DNA from: Nostoc sp. B(2019)
GTDB lineage: Bacteria; Cyanobacteriota; Cyanobacteriia; Cyanobacteriales; Nostocaceae
DNA length: 64,000 bases
Assembly: GCF_010091925.1 (NCBI RefSeq)
Contig: NZ_WVID01000023.1
Span: 29,400-93,399, forward strand
Direction of reading: 5' to 3'
Position 1 is the stretch's first letter; each line of letters opens with the position of its first letter. The notes beneath the pieces were generated by a model. That model saw only the letters and a list, made by a program, of their open reading frames with translations, was not told the origin of the DNA and did no database searches. The translations under genes were made by a program, and so were the position numbers. Below are positions 8,233 to 18,075 of the stretch, piece after piece.

Positions 8233-11031
8233 TCACTCAGCACTACTAACCAACAAAGCAACTGGAAAGTGGGCGAGAGCAGATCCGATGGATAGCGTTT
8301 CTTTAGCTTCTAAGGATTGCTGAGTCAAGACGTTTTTCCAGGTAAAAGAACTTTCAGCAGGTAATTGCAGGTGGGTATCTTGCCATACCGACTCGCCTAG
8401 GGGATATTCTCCAGGTTGGATGAGGCTGGTGAAAAAGCGAGGCGCGATCGCGATCGCTGTTTGATTCCCCTGTCGCCGCGCAAAAGCAATAATATGATTT
8501 GCGTAAGTTCCTTGAATATTTAACGGTAGATAGTCGCCATCTTGAAATAATGAGAGATACTCTGTTCTCGCCTTAAGTAATTGAGTCGTTAAAAACAGTT
8601 TGATTCTGCCATCTGCTTTGTGGCTCAGCAACTCCTGAATTAAGCCGAGAATGTCTGTCTTCGCCTGCTCTCGAATGGCGCTCAAATAAGCCCGTCGCTG
8701 CTCAAAGTCTACGGTACGGCGGTTGTCTGGATCAACCAAACTTAACTCCCAAAGTTCCGTTCCTTGGTATAAATCTGGCACACCGGGTGCAGCAATCTTC
8801 AGTAAAGTTTGGGAAAGGGAATTGAAAATACCATAGTCCGCAATCCTTTGTTGAAAAGGGACAAAGGCTTCTAGAAATTCTGCCGAGATGGAAAAATCTA
8901 AAACCTTCTCGATAAAAGAGGCACATGCTTCTTCGTATTCGCTGTCAGGTCGCAACCATGCGGTATGGACTTTCGCTTCTCGAATTGCCTTAATTATGTA
9001 GTCTTTAACCCGTTCCACGAAAGACTCATGTTCTTGTTCGGCAAAGGGAAACGCACCCACCAGCGTTTGATATAAAAAATACTCATCGTTACGATCTGGT
9101 ATAGCAAAGCCTTGGCGCTCACTGCGATGTCCTCGATTAATCGCGCTCCAAGTGTTCACCTGCTGTTCCCATTCATCAGGAATCTCTGATAGCACATTTA
9201 ACCTTGCTCGCACATCCTCGCCGCGCTTGGTGTCGTGGGTGGCTGTAGTGTTCATCGTGTGAGGCCACGTTGCTTGGTGCTTTTGGTTAAAAGCGTGAAA
9301 GTCAGCTAAATTTATACCAAAATGGCTGGGATTACCTCCCACTTCATTGAGCGACAGCAAACGGTTATAAACATATAGCGTAGTGTCTTCTACACCTTTC
9401 GCCATTAGTGGGCCGCTGTATTGCTGCATCCGTAGTACAAAATATATCCACTGCTCGCGTTCTGTCTGAGTCAGAGAGTTATCAAACTCCAGTAGCATCA
9501 GCTTTTCGATAAAGGTCAACTCATGCTGCAATAGGGGTGTTTGTGCTTTAGCTTGGCGAATTACTTCTTGAATGCAGTCGCGATCGCTATCTTGGATGCC
9601 ATCGGGAGTAATGTAGGTGCGGTAAATTGGGAAGAGAGTCAACACTTCGGCGATCGCGCGTTTTAATCCATTCAGTGTAAAGTCGTTGCCATAGCGATAT
9701 TTGCTAGAAATATTCTTTAACAACAGAGCCAGATTATCAATGTCACCTGCTAAGTTCTTTTCTAATATCAGGTGCTTTTTCTCTTTCACAAGTGATGGAT
9801 AATCTACTCTTACACCAATAAAATTATGGTAAATTCTATCGAATCGTGATTGATTTTCACATTGACAAAACACGCCATTTACGTAGTTTAAAAAGTCGTA
9901 TCCAGACGTACCTTGAATTAACCAGTTTTCTGGCAAGTCTTCGGTGAGTTCCAAAATTTTTTCAACAGTGATGTATACATCTCCCATCTTTTCTTGGAGA
10001 CGTTCTAGATACTGTAATGGGTTATAAAGTCCATCAATATGGTCAATTCTTAACCCAGTGAACTTTCCTTCCTCAACCAGTTTTTGAATTAAGCTATGAG
10101 TGTTATTAAACACCCGCAATTCTTCAACTTTCACAGAAATTAGTTCGTTGACAGTAAAGAAACGGCGGTAGTTCATTTCTTCCGCTCCCACCTTCCAAAA
10201 GGCGAGACGGTAAAATTGATCATTTAGTAATTCATCTAGCAGATTAAAGCTATCTGAATTACCTTTTTCTCCGTTAAAAATTTCGAGGTTTTCGTTAACG
10301 AATTCGCGGATAGCATCGTTTGTACTATAGAGTTCCCAAACTAATCCTTTAATAAATGTGATCTGGTCTTGTCGCTGTTTACCCGCAACTTCTGAAGGCA
10401 CATTTTTGAGAATGTAGAGAATCCCTAATAACTTAATGAAATCGGGATGATTGCGTCCCAGTGTACGCGTGAGTTTGCCCAAGTTATGGGTGAGAAATTT
10501 TGTGTAAGACTCCAATCGCAGCGGCAGTTTTAAGCTGTAATAGTTCACGGTTAAACCGTTTTGTTCGTATTGCAGCTGAATGTCTCCGTTTTCCAAAGAT
10601 ACACCGTAGAAGTCTCCCAGCAAAGGAGCCAGAATTCGCTCTTGGCGATCGCCAAATGGAGCATTCCAACTTAAATCAAAGTAGTCAGTATAGCTAGAAT
10701 CTGGGCCGTGTTCTAATACGTCCACTAAGTAGTGATTTTCGCTAGTATATGCCATGTGATTGGGCACAATATCTTGTAACCAGCCCATACCAAGGGCTTG
10801 TAGTTCGCCAACTAGCGCATCAAACGATTCGGTAGTTCCTAATTCTGGATTGAGTTGAGTGGCATCTACTATATCGTAGCCATGCGTACTGCCAGATCGT
10901 GCCTTGAAAATGGGAGAGGCATACAGGTCAGAAATACCTAAGTCTGCTAAGTAAGCGGCGATCGCTCTAGCGTTTTCAAAGCCAAACTGAGGTGTAAACT
11001 GAATTCGATAAGTTGCGGTGGGAATTCGCAT
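8233..11031 (-). CDS. treY: Malto-oligosyltrehalose synthase (GH13)
   Basis: A 932-residue enzyme that turns the reducing-end alpha-1,4 link of malto-oligosaccharides into alpha-1,1, forming maltooligosyl trehalose. GH13 regions are clear: region I DIVPNH (87-92), region II GLRIDHIDGL with the Asp330 nucleophile, region III ITVEKIL with Glu357 as acid/base, and region IV TATHDTKRGED. The N-terminus RIPTATYRIQF is characteristic of TreY. Length is at the long end of the family, normal for cyanobacteria. It follows treZ by 103 bp in the same direction; the gap holds a large hairpin (11072-11116). It works directly with TreZ, using glycogen-derived glucans. Confidence 0.97.
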   Translation of the reverse strand: MRIPTATYRIQFTPQFGFENARAIAAYLADLGISDLYASPIFKARSGSTHGYDIVDATQLNPELGTTESFDALVGELQALGMGWLQDIVPNHMAYTSENHYLVDVLEHGPDSSYTDYFDLSWNAPFGDRQERILAPLLGDFYGVSLENGDIQLQYEQNGLTVNYYSLKLPLRLESYTKFLTHNLGKLTRTLGRNHPDFIKLLGILYILKNVPSEVAGKQRQDQITFIKGLVWELYSTNDAIREFVNENLEIFNGEKGNSDSFNLLDELLNDQFYRLAFWKVGAEEMNYRRFFTVNELISVKVEELRVFNNTHSLIQKLVEEGKFTGLRIDHIDGLYNPLQYLERLQEKMGDVYITVEKILELTEDLPENWLIQGTSGYDFLNYVNGVFCQCENQSRFDRIYHNFIGVRVDYPSLVKEKKHLILEKNLAGDIDNLALLLKNISSKYRYGNDFTLNGLKRAIAEVLTLFPIYRTYITPDGIQDSDRDCIQEVIRQAKAQTPLLQHELTFIEKLMLLEFDNSLTQTEREQWIYFVLRMQQYSGPLMAKGVEDTTLYVYNRLLSLNEVGGNPSHFGINLADFHAFNQKHQATWPHTMNTTATHDTKRGEDVRARLNVLSEIPDEWEQQVNTWSAINRGHRSERQGFAIPDRNDEYFLYQTLVGAFPFAEQEHESFVERVKDYIIKAIREAKVHTAWLRPDSEYEEACASFIEKVLDFSISAEFLEAFVPFQQRIADYGIFNSLSQTLLKIAAPGVPDLYQGTELWELSLVDPDNRRTVDFEQRRAYLSAIREQAKTDILGLIQELLSHKADGRIKLFLTTQLLKARTEYLSLFQDGDYLPLNIQGTYANHIIAFARRQGNQTAIAIAPRFFTSLIQPGEYPLGESVWQDTHLQLPAESSFTWKNVLTQQSLEAKETLSIGSALAHFPVALLVSSAE

Positions 11032-11071
11032 AGATAGATTTGTTTTTAGTGAAGATATGGTAGGTTTATTC

Positions 11072-11116
11072 TGTGTCTTTGTGGTAGAAAAATCCTTTTT
11101 AAACCACTAAGACACA
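11072..11116. repeat. Large inverted repeat between treZ and treY
   Basis: TGTGTCTTTGTGGT (11072-11085) pairs with ACCACTAAGACACA (11103-11116) with a single T-T mismatch; the loop is 17 nt. It is the 'CTTTGTGT...ACACAAAG' type of dispersed cyanobacterial repeat. Placed between two co-oriented genes of one pathway, it may affect read-through or mRNA stability, but there is no terminating T-run. Confidence 0.6.
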
Positions 11117-11134
11117 AAGTATTTATGGACGTAC

Positions 11135-12982
11135 TTACGTTTCCAGTTCATACAACACTATACTGGTGGGTTGTAGCTTCAGATCTTGCCCTACAGATAG
11201 ATGCTCAGGTGCTTGAGAGCTAGGCCCAGACCATGACGTATCTGCTGAGTCTAATAGTTTGCTAGCATTTTGCTGACTTGGTAGGATTGTTGACACTGGA
11301 GACGAATTAAAATTCATCACAAATATTAGTTCGCTAGATTCGCACCAACGACGCACTACAACTAATTGCTTATCTTCATCGCTAGTTGCTTCCATGAAGT
11401 TGCGGTCTTGCTTGAGCAGTACTGGATGCGTCTGGCGTAAATTAATTAACTGGCGATACCAATCCCACAAAACTTTGTGCTTACCTTCGTTGTGTAACTC
11501 CCAGTTGAGTTTACAACGTAGGAAGGTTTCCGCAGATTCGGGATCTGGTGGATCGTCTTCATAGTGAAATGCTTCAAATTCTTCTTTGCGTCCGGCTCGA
11601 ACGGCTTGAATCAAATCTGGATCGGAGTGACTAACAAAGTACATGAAGGGCGCAGTCTCTCCGTATTCTTCTCCCATGAACAAAAGGGGTAAGTAGGGTG
11701 AGAGTAACACAGCCCCGGCTGCTAATTTTAATCCTTCAAATGAAATTCGCTGAGTAAGGCGTTCTCCCTTCATTTGATTGCCGATTTGATCGTGATTCTG
11801 GATGCAGACTGCAAACTGTGATGGAGAGCGATCGCGGCAAGATATACCATGAAATCTCTTGCGATGCGGAGCGTATTTCCAATCGTAAACAAAAGTATCT
11901 GTATAAGCTTTTGCTAAATCAGCGCATTGTCCAAAGTCTTGATAATATCCTTGGCGATCGCCCGTCAAAAGTGCGTGCAATGCATGGTGAAAATCATCAC
12001 TCCATTGGGCATCAATCCCGTATCCACCCAATTCTGGCGGACGAATTATTTGCGGATTATTCAGGTCACTTTCGGCAATTAAGTGGCGTTTCCATTTTTG
12101 CCCTTGTGAGAAATTATCCACTGCTTGGGCCAGTTCCCACAAAAAGTGCTTAGCTCCCAAATCATAAATTGCCTGAATGGCATCAAGCCGCAATGCATCA
12201 ATGTGGAATTCTCGCAACCAGTACAGAGCATTTTGGATGAAATAGTTTCGCACACCTTGACTAAGGGCATCATCGAAATTCATCGCATTGCCCCACGGAG
12301 TCTTGTAGGTTTTAGTAAAGTAGGGCGCGAACTGACCCATATAGTTACCTTCTGGGCCAAAGTGGTTATAGACCACATCCAGAACTACAGCAATACCGTG
12401 TCGATGACAAGCATTCACTAGTTGCTTAAGATCGGCTGGACTACCGTAGGAATTTTGCACAGCATAAGGGTAAACGCCGTCATAACCCCAGTTACGGTAT
12501 GTCAGAGAAGCTTCAATATGAGTGTCTCCTGGAAACTGAGCGATCGGCATGATCTCAATGGCGTTAATCCCCAGTTCTCTCAAATCTGGCAGACGGGAAA
12601 TGATTGCGGTAAAAGTTCCTTCAGGCGTGAATGTACCAACATGAAGTTCGTAGAAAATCATCGACTCCAATGGAATCCCGCCCCATGCTTCATCTGTCCA
12701 CTCAAACTGTTGATCGACAATTTGAGACGGCCCATGAACCCCTTCAGGTTGATACTGTGATGCTGGATCAGGGAAAGCATTTTGGTCATCCAAGAGATAC
12801 CGATAAAGCGTACCCGGATACACATCGCTCACTTTTGTCTGCCAGTATCCCTCTGCTTGAGGTTTGAGCGGAATTACCTGCTGCTCTGGCGTCAAAATTT
12901 GCACCGCTACACTATTTAACGTTGGAGACCAAACTGTAAACTCGCACTCTTTATTACCCAAGTAGTGAGCACCAATTTTCAC
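11135..12982 (-). CDS. treZ: Malto-oligosyltrehalose trehalohydrolase (GH13)
   Basis: A 615-residue enzyme that releases free trehalose from maltooligosyl trehalose made by TreY. It has an N-terminal CBM48/E-set domain (about 1-95) and a GH13 barrel: LDVVYNHFG (Asp202), ALRLDAIQAI (nucleophile Asp267), LIAESDLN (acid/base Glu304) and IQNHDQIG (Asp398). The start is GTG, supported by a good ribosome site: GGGAGG ends 7 nt upstream of it. It is the first gene of the trehalose series. Upstream (12983-13274) there is only non-coding DNA with G-rich low-complexity sequence, so the operon promoter should lie there. Confidence 0.97.
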   Translation of the reverse strand: MKIGAHYLGNKECEFTVWSPTLNSVAVQILTPEQQVIPLKPQAEGYWQTKVSDVYPGTLYRYLLDDQNAFPDPASQYQPEGVHGPSQIVDQQFEWTDEAWGGIPLESMIFYELHVGTFTPEGTFTAIISRLPDLRELGINAIEIMPIAQFPGDTHIEASLTYRNWGYDGVYPYAVQNSYGSPADLKQLVNACHRHGIAVVLDVVYNHFGPEGNYMGQFAPYFTKTYKTPWGNAMNFDDALSQGVRNYFIQNALYWLREFHIDALRLDAIQAIYDLGAKHFLWELAQAVDNFSQGQKWKRHLIAESDLNNPQIIRPPELGGYGIDAQWSDDFHHALHALLTGDRQGYYQDFGQCADLAKAYTDTFVYDWKYAPHRKRFHGISCRDRSPSQFAVCIQNHDQIGNQMKGERLTQRISFEGLKLAAGAVLLSPYLPLLFMGEEYGETAPFMYFVSHSDPDLIQAVRAGRKEEFEAFHYEDDPPDPESAETFLRCKLNWELHNEGKHKVLWDWYRQLINLRQTHPVLLKQDRNFMEATSDEDKQLVVVRRWCESSELIFVMNFNSSPVSTILPSQQNASKLLDSADTSWSGPSSQAPEHLSVGQDLKLQPTSIVLYELET

Positions 12983-13274
12983 GCCCTATCCTCCCATCAG
13001 AATCTTATGTTGTGCCGAACTGTGGCATGACTGTAAATGCGATACATTGCAGACTGTTTACAAACACGCCAGATAGCATAATGGTTGGTCTACTATGCTT
13101 TTGGCTAGCACCGGAAGGCTGAATTTTTTACCAAAAAATTCTATCTGTAGGAGTTAGGAAGTAGGTGATTAAAAGAGCATGGGGAGTAGAGGGAGCAGGA
13201 GAGCACAAGGGGAATAAATACTAACTCTTGACTCAGAACTTTTTCAACTTTCTCCGCCATTCCATAATTCACGA

Positions 13275-13490
13275 CTATTCTGATGTATCTTGCGTCTGTG
13301 TATCCATCTTGTGCTGTTTATTATCTTTTTGCCGTTTATCTTCTTTCCATCTTCCTGTTTTGCGTGCGGCTTCAGTTAGAAGATACTCAATTTGAGCGTT
13401 AACACTCCTTAGTTCGTCAGAAGACCATTTCTCCAGCACTTCGTATAACTTAAGGTCTAAACGCAGTAAAAACCGTTTTTTCTGGCTCAT
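13275..13490 (-). CDS. Small ribbon-helix-helix (Arc-like) protein
   Basis: A 71-residue protein. Its first half ([18 protein letters not shown], then [16 protein letters not shown]) has the strand-helix-helix pattern of Arc/CopG-type DNA-binding proteins. The second half is very hydrophilic and rich in Lys, Asp and Gln. It starts 3 nt after the SPFH gene's stop, so the two are certainly cotranscribed and probably translationally coupled. Pairing of an SPFH gene with a small RHH gene recurs in bacteria, but its meaning is not known to me. It could regulate its own operon. Confidence 0.75.
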   Translation of the reverse strand: MSQKKRFLLRLDLKLYEVLEKWSSDELRSVNAQIEYLLTEAARKTGRWKEDKRQKDNKQHKMDTQTQDTSE

Positions 13491-13493
13491 GTC

Positions 13494-14423
13494 TTAGGTG
13501 TAAAGGCTGCCAGCGTTAACCACTGGTTGAATGTTCTGTTCTGAGGTTAAGACAACCAGCAGATTGTTAATCATAGCTGCTTTACGTTCATCGTCCAAGT
13601 CAATAATTTGTCGTTCGCTAATCCGTTTTAGTGCTTCATCAACCATACCCACTGCACTGTCAACAATTTGTCGCCGTGCATCAATCATTGCTTTGGCTTG
13701 TTGACGACGCAGCATCATTTGGGCAATTTCTGGAGCATAGGCAAGATGAGAAAGTCTTGCTTCTAATACTTCAACTCCCGCAACTTCCAGTCTCGCTTGC
13801 AATTCTTGTTGAAGGAAAAGTGCAATTTCATGAGGTACTGCACGCAACGAAGGGATTGATTGCTCATCAGGCGCATCATAAGGATAGCGAATTGCTAGGG
13901 TACGAATCGCTGTCTCGCTCTGGATGCCGACAAATTGTTCGTAGTCATCAACTGCAAATCTAGATTTAGCTGATTCTACTACTTGCCACACTACTACGGC
14001 TGCTATCTCTATTGGGCTGCCTTGAGCATCGTTTACTTTTAATATTTTGCTGTTAAAGTTGCGAACCCTCAAAGATACCTGGCGTTTATTGGTAAAAGGG
14101 TTAGTCCACCAAAAGCCTGCTTCCTGCACAGTACCAACGTAACGCCCTAAAAAGACTAGTACTACTGCTTGATTTGGTTCGACCGTAAAGAAACCAGACC
14201 ACGAAGGAATTAGCACTATAAGCAATGTCGCCCCTAACCATGCCCCTATTTCTGCTAAATCGGCAAAATCTCCCACCTTAAGACTTCTGCCTAAGACTTC
14301 TATTAATCCCTGTATTGTTGCCCAAACCTGCCAACTACCAAAAATTGCTAAAGCTAGGATTATGCTCAAAGCTAGGAAGCCGTTAACTTTAAATGCAGGA
14401 AATTCCGCGATTTGCTGTTTCAT
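13494..14423 (-). CDS. SPFH domain membrane protein (band 7/prohibitin-like)
   Basis: A 309-residue protein. Two N-terminal membrane segments (about 15-37 and 62-80) are followed by an SPFH domain (about 80-260: [44 protein letters not shown]) and a helical tail rich in Ala, Arg and Glu ([20 protein letters not shown]). Such proteins form oligomeric rings or cages on membranes and organise proteases or transporters. It has no NfeD partner; its neighbour is the small RHH gene. The start ATG at 14423 is preceded by about 240 bp of non-coding DNA. Confidence 0.9.
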   Translation of the reverse strand: MKQQIAEFPAFKVNGFLALSIILALAIFGSWQVWATIQGLIEVLGRSLKVGDFADLAEIGAWLGATLLIVLIPSWSGFFTVEPNQAVVLVFLGRYVGTVQEAGFWWTNPFTNKRQVSLRVRNFNSKILKVNDAQGSPIEIAAVVVWQVVESAKSRFAVDDYEQFVGIQSETAIRTLAIRYPYDAPDEQSIPSLRAVPHEIALFLQQELQARLEVAGVEVLEARLSHLAYAPEIAQMMLRRQQAKAMIDARRQIVDSAVGMVDEALKRISERQIIDLDDERKAAMINNLLVVLTSEQNIQPVVNAGSLYT

Positions 14424-14662
14424 CGTTTGCTACTTTTGTTATCAAAGTGATATCATGATAATAGCAAAAAATGGCAAGTGCTTAAGTAGCACTCACCAAA
14501 AACAGAGCGGTTTTCAATTGAATAGACTACACACCTAGGGGTACAATATATTTATTCATTGGTGTTAACTTAAGCCAAACCTGTTTAAATTCTCGTTTCC
14601 AGGTTCTAATACCAAGTCGGATTTTACCCATTAGAAAATTGCTGTAAATCCCGCTCGTATTA

Positions 14663-17368
14663 CTAGACGTTCGCTTGCTGGCGTTGATATAGTGACCAGT
14701 ACAAACCCTTTTGTTGCAATAATTGTGAGTGAGTACCGCGCTCAGCAATTACGCCTTGCTCCAACACTAGAATTAAATCAGCACGTTTGAGAGGGGCAAA
14801 GCGGTGAGCAATAAGGAACACGGTACGGTTAGCGGAAATTTTTTGTAGGTTTTGTAATACCTGTTGTTCAGTTTCACTATCCAAAGCGCTGGTAGCTTCA
14901 TCCAAAACTAAAATCGGCGCTGGGGAAAGAAATAACCTTGCTAGGGCGATGCGTTGTCTTTGTCCGCCAGATAAAGCTGTCCCGCGTTCTCCAACGTTGG
15001 TTTCATAACCGTAGGGCAATTGACTGATGAAGTCGTGTGCTACGGCTAGTCTGGCAGCTTCTACTACTTGCTCTGCACCAATGTCAGGATTACCGAGAGT
15101 AATATTTTCCAAGATGGAACCATTGAATAAAAAGTCTTCTTGGAGAACTACGCTAATTTGTTGCCGTAGTGAGGCTAAATCAGCACTTTTAATATCAAAA
15201 CCATCAATCAGGATGCGGCCTGATTCAATTTGATAGAGGCGTTGCAATAGTTTAGAAAGGGTACTTTTACCAGAACCACTGCGTCCAACAATACCAACAA
15301 ACTGACCTGGTTCTGCATTGAAGGTGATGCCTCGAAGGACTGGTTCAATGTTCGGTTGGTAGCGAAAAAAGACTTGCTCGAAGGTGACTTGACCTTTGAG
15401 GGGTGGTAAAACTAGACCAGTTCCAAGTTCGGCTTCTGGAGCAACGTTAAGAATATCACCAATACGGTCTACAGAAAGTAGGACTTGTTGCAGATTTTGC
15501 CACAACTGCACTAAGCGCAAAAGTGGCCCTGTGACTCTCCCAGACAGCATTTGAAAGGCAACAAGTTGACCAACGGTAAGTTTTTGTTCGATGACTAACT
15601 TGGCTCCAAACCAGAGAATCAGCATGGTGGAAAAATTGGTGAGAAAGTCACCAATATTGCTGCTGATGTTGGAGGTGGTGGAGGCTTTAAAGCCTGTGCG
15701 GATGAATCTGGCAAATAAGCCTTCCCAGCGATCGCGCGCTACTGGTTCGGCTGCATGGGCTTTGACGGAGTGAATTCCCGTCATTGTCTCCACTAAAAAC
15801 GATTGACTATCGGCACTGCGGTTAAATGTTTCATTGAGCCAGTTGCGAAGAATTGGTGTTGCAACTATCGTCAAAATGGCAAACAGTGGCAGTACTCCTA
15901 AAGCCACAAAGGTAAGTGGGACATTATAGTAAAACATCAATGCCAGGTAGACCACAGCAAAGATGCTATCCAGAATCACGGTTAATGCTGTACCTGTGAG
16001 AAACTGGCGGATTTGTTCGAGTTCTTGGACTCGTGCTACTGTGTCTCCGACGCGCCGCGACTCAAAATAAGCTAAAGGCAGACGCATCAGGTGGCGAAAT
16101 AGCTGTGCTGATAAACTTAGATCTAAGCGACGAGCTGTATGAGTAAATATGAATAGGCGCAGAGTACCGAGTATAGCCTCAAATATGGCTACTGACAAAA
16201 GTGCGATCGCCATGACATCCAATGTTGCCAAGCTCTCCTGCACCATCACCTTATCAATAACGACTTGCGTAATTAGCGGTGTTGTTAATCCTAAAAGCTG
16301 CAACGTAAAAGACGCCAGCAAAACTTCACCTAGCAATCCCCGATATTTCCAAACTGCTGGTGTAAACCAACCGAGGTTAAATTTTTCTTGCTTGGATATA
16401 AGTTCTGCTTGCCACAGTTGCCCATCCCAGGACGCCTCAACTACCGACTGCGGCAGGCTTTCACAAGTCCGATCAGGATTTAGAGGATTAGCAATAATTA
16501 GGCGATCGCCCTTTACCCCATAAGCCACCACCCAAGAGGGAGTCTGAACTGAATCAGGATTCCACAGCAATAAAGCTGGAAATGACAACTGGCGCAACTC
16601 ACGCCAATTCACTTGCAATCGCCGCAACAGCAATCCTAATTTTTCCCCTGCTTCCACAACATGTTTTGGGCGTTGTCCTCTGAGTTGGCGTTGCACCCAT
16701 TCCAGTTGCACACCATTTTCTAACTGTTGCGCCGCCATTGTTAAACAAGCAGCAGCCGTATTCCAGCTAGAAATAAAAGGATAATTTGGGATTACCAGAG
16801 TGGAAGAGTGGGGAAGTGAAGTGGTGGAGGAGTGAGGGAGTAAAGAAGTGGGAGACCGAGAAAATGTCCCTCCCTCTGCCTCTTTGCCTTTCTCTTTTTC
16901 CTCTAAGGGCCCTTGCCAGAATTCTTCTAGTTGTGGGTTAGAAACTTCGTTCCACAGTGCTGTTTCCCAACACACTACTACCACTTCTTTACTAGCAGCT
17001 ACAGCTTTACAATCTACAGAAAGCTTTTGTAAGTCGCCAAACCAATCCCCCACCTCCAAAGCGGCTAACGGCTTGCCAATATTTTCTTCTCCAAAGTTTC
17101 CTCGGAGTTCTTTCCGCAAGCGGACTTTACCAGCCACAATAAAGAATTGGGAACCTCCGGTTTCATTTGACCAAATTTTTTCCCCAAGACGATACTGACG
17201 GATTTCTGACTGATTTTGTAATCTGGATTTTTGTTCGGGCGTGAGCCAGGTTAGGGGTGGCTGATTCCAAGGTAAAGAGGCTAGCACGCTTAGTAGAGAT
17301 TCGTTATCCAGAATTTTTAACTCACTTGTAATTTCACCGTCAGCTTTTGAATTTTCTCTGCTAGCCAT
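14663..17368 (-). CDS. Peptidase-domain-type ABC exporter with CNB-like domain; peptidase site degenerate
   Basis: A 901-residue type I secretion-type exporter. Order: cyclic-nucleotide-binding-like domain (about 40-150), a low-complexity linker (158-191), a C39 peptidase-like domain (about 192-320), a six-helix transmembrane domain (about 340-620) and an ATPase (about 650-895; GIVGRSGSGKST, LSGGQRQRIALAR, ILVLDEATSALD). The C39 catalytic residues appear lost: Thr204 replaces Cys, Ser278 replaces His and Asn294 replaces Asp. The domain is thus HlyB-like, for substrate recognition rather than leader cleavage. The layout resembles cyanobacterial HetC/SunT-type transporters. It overlaps the upstream peptidyl-prolyl isomerase gene by 52 nt. 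There is no HlyD adaptor in the window. The substrate is unknown. Confidence 0.9.
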   Translation of the reverse strand: MASRENSKADGEITSELKILDNESLLSVLASLPWNQPPLTWLTPEQKSRLQNQSEIRQYRLGEKIWSNETGGSQFFIVAGKVRLRKELRGNFGEENIGKPLAALEVGDWFGDLQKLSVDCKAVAASKEVVVVCWETALWNEVSNPQLEEFWQGPLEEKEKGKEAEGGTFSRSPTSLLPHSSTTSLPHSSTLVIPNYPFISSWNTAAACLTMAAQQLENGVQLEWVQRQLRGQRPKHVVEAGEKLGLLLRRLQVNWRELRQLSFPALLLWNPDSVQTPSWVVAYGVKGDRLIIANPLNPDRTCESLPQSVVEASWDGQLWQAELISKQEKFNLGWFTPAVWKYRGLLGEVLLASFTLQLLGLTTPLITQVVIDKVMVQESLATLDVMAIALLSVAIFEAILGTLRLFIFTHTARRLDLSLSAQLFRHLMRLPLAYFESRRVGDTVARVQELEQIRQFLTGTALTVILDSIFAVVYLALMFYYNVPLTFVALGVLPLFAILTIVATPILRNWLNETFNRSADSQSFLVETMTGIHSVKAHAAEPVARDRWEGLFARFIRTGFKASTTSNISSNIGDFLTNFSTMLILWFGAKLVIEQKLTVGQLVAFQMLSGRVTGPLLRLVQLWQNLQQVLLSVDRIGDILNVAPEAELGTGLVLPPLKGQVTFEQVFFRYQPNIEPVLRGITFNAEPGQFVGIVGRSGSGKSTLSKLLQRLYQIESGRILIDGFDIKSADLASLRQQISVVLQEDFLFNGSILENITLGNPDIGAEQVVEAARLAVAHDFISQLPYGYETNVGERGTALSGGQRQRIALARLFLSPAPILVLDEATSALDSETEQQVLQNLQKISANRTVFLIAHRFAPLKRADLILVLEQGVIAERGTHSQLLQQKGLYWSLYQRQQANV
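16796..16891. repeat. Low-complexity repeat inside the ABC exporter gene
   Basis: This stretch encodes residues 160-191, a Ser/Pro/Thr/Leu-rich linker containing TSLLPHSS and TSLPHSS. Its DNA is GTGGGGAAGTG/GGAGTGAGGGAG on one half and CTCCCTCTGCC-like on the other, as found in intergenic low-complexity repeats of filamentous cyanobacteria. It falls exactly between the CNB-like and peptidase-like domains and keeps the frame. Confidence 0.65.
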
Positions 17369-18075
17369 TTCTCAAATAACTCGTTTTGTAATGCTTGCTT
17401 TAGTTGAGTATCTTCTAAAGACGCTGGCAGAAATTGTTCTACTCGAAACAAACCATAGCGTCCTTCAAGTTCTACTGGCCCTACTAATTGTCCAGGACTT
17501 GCCACATCAACAGCCGCCCGTAGTATATCTGGTAGACTTCCTCGGCTGATTGGCCCCATCATGCCGTGTACAATTCGGTCATCTGCAACCGAATACTCTT
17601 TAGCTAATTGCTCAAAGCTACCTCCTTCTTCGATTTGGGTTTGTAGTTCTTCACTGAGTTCCCGATTCTCAACCAAAATACGAGAGAGTACTATCCGATC
17701 CAGAAAAATTTTACGTTCAATGAAATATTCTGGAATTTTTGGTTCGGTAACTACAGCCTTCAGCTTTTCTAATTTGAAACCAAAAACGACTGATGCGTGA
17801 AAGGTAGCGTAGTCTGTGTTGTTTTTGTTTAACCAATCTTGAAAACTTTGGGGATCAGCTAGTTGATTTTTCAGCCTAAAATCAATAATTGTCTGTTCAG
17901 TTAATGCTGGAGTAATCTCAATATCATCTCGCGTTTGTATTTCCTGCTCAATTACGCGCTGGCGGAGAATGTCCCCAATGAATTGTCCCAATTTTCCAGA
18001 GGCTTGCAGGTATTTTACTACTTCCTCTAGAGAAATCGGCTGGTCATCGATGGTTAAAAAGGATGAAGATTCCAT
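17317..18075 (-). CDS. PpiC/SurA-type peptidyl-prolyl cis-trans isomerase
   Basis: A 252-residue protein with a SurA-like N-terminal helical region (about 1-115) and a parvulin domain (about 125-215: IVLSRILVENRELSEEL, GGSFEQLAKEYSVADD, GMMGPISRGSLPD, GRYGLFRVEQFLP). There is no signal peptide, so it should act in the cytoplasm. It precedes and overlaps the ABC exporter. Parvulins next to peptidase-type ABC exporters are common in cyanobacterial secretion and peptide-export clusters, which suggests it keeps the exported protein foldable. Start ATG at 18075. Confidence 0.88.
   Translation of the reverse strand: MESSSFLTIDDQPISLEEVVKYLQASGKLGQFIGDILRQRVIEQEIQTRDDIEITPALTEQTIIDFRLKNQLADPQSFQDWLNKNNTDYATFHASVVFGFKLEKLKAVVTEPKIPEYFIERKIFLDRIVLSRILVENRELSEELQTQIEEGGSFEQLAKEYSVADDRIVHGMMGPISRGSLPDILRAAVDVASPGQLVGPVELEGRYGLFRVEQFLPASLEDTQLKQALQNELFEKWLAEKIQKLTVKLQVS

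Noticed and set aside
14527..14748. 73-codon minus-strand ORF overlapping the end of the ABC exporter
   Set aside because: Its first half overlaps the exporter's coding region in another frame, there is no ribosome site, and the protein shows no domain or composition signal.
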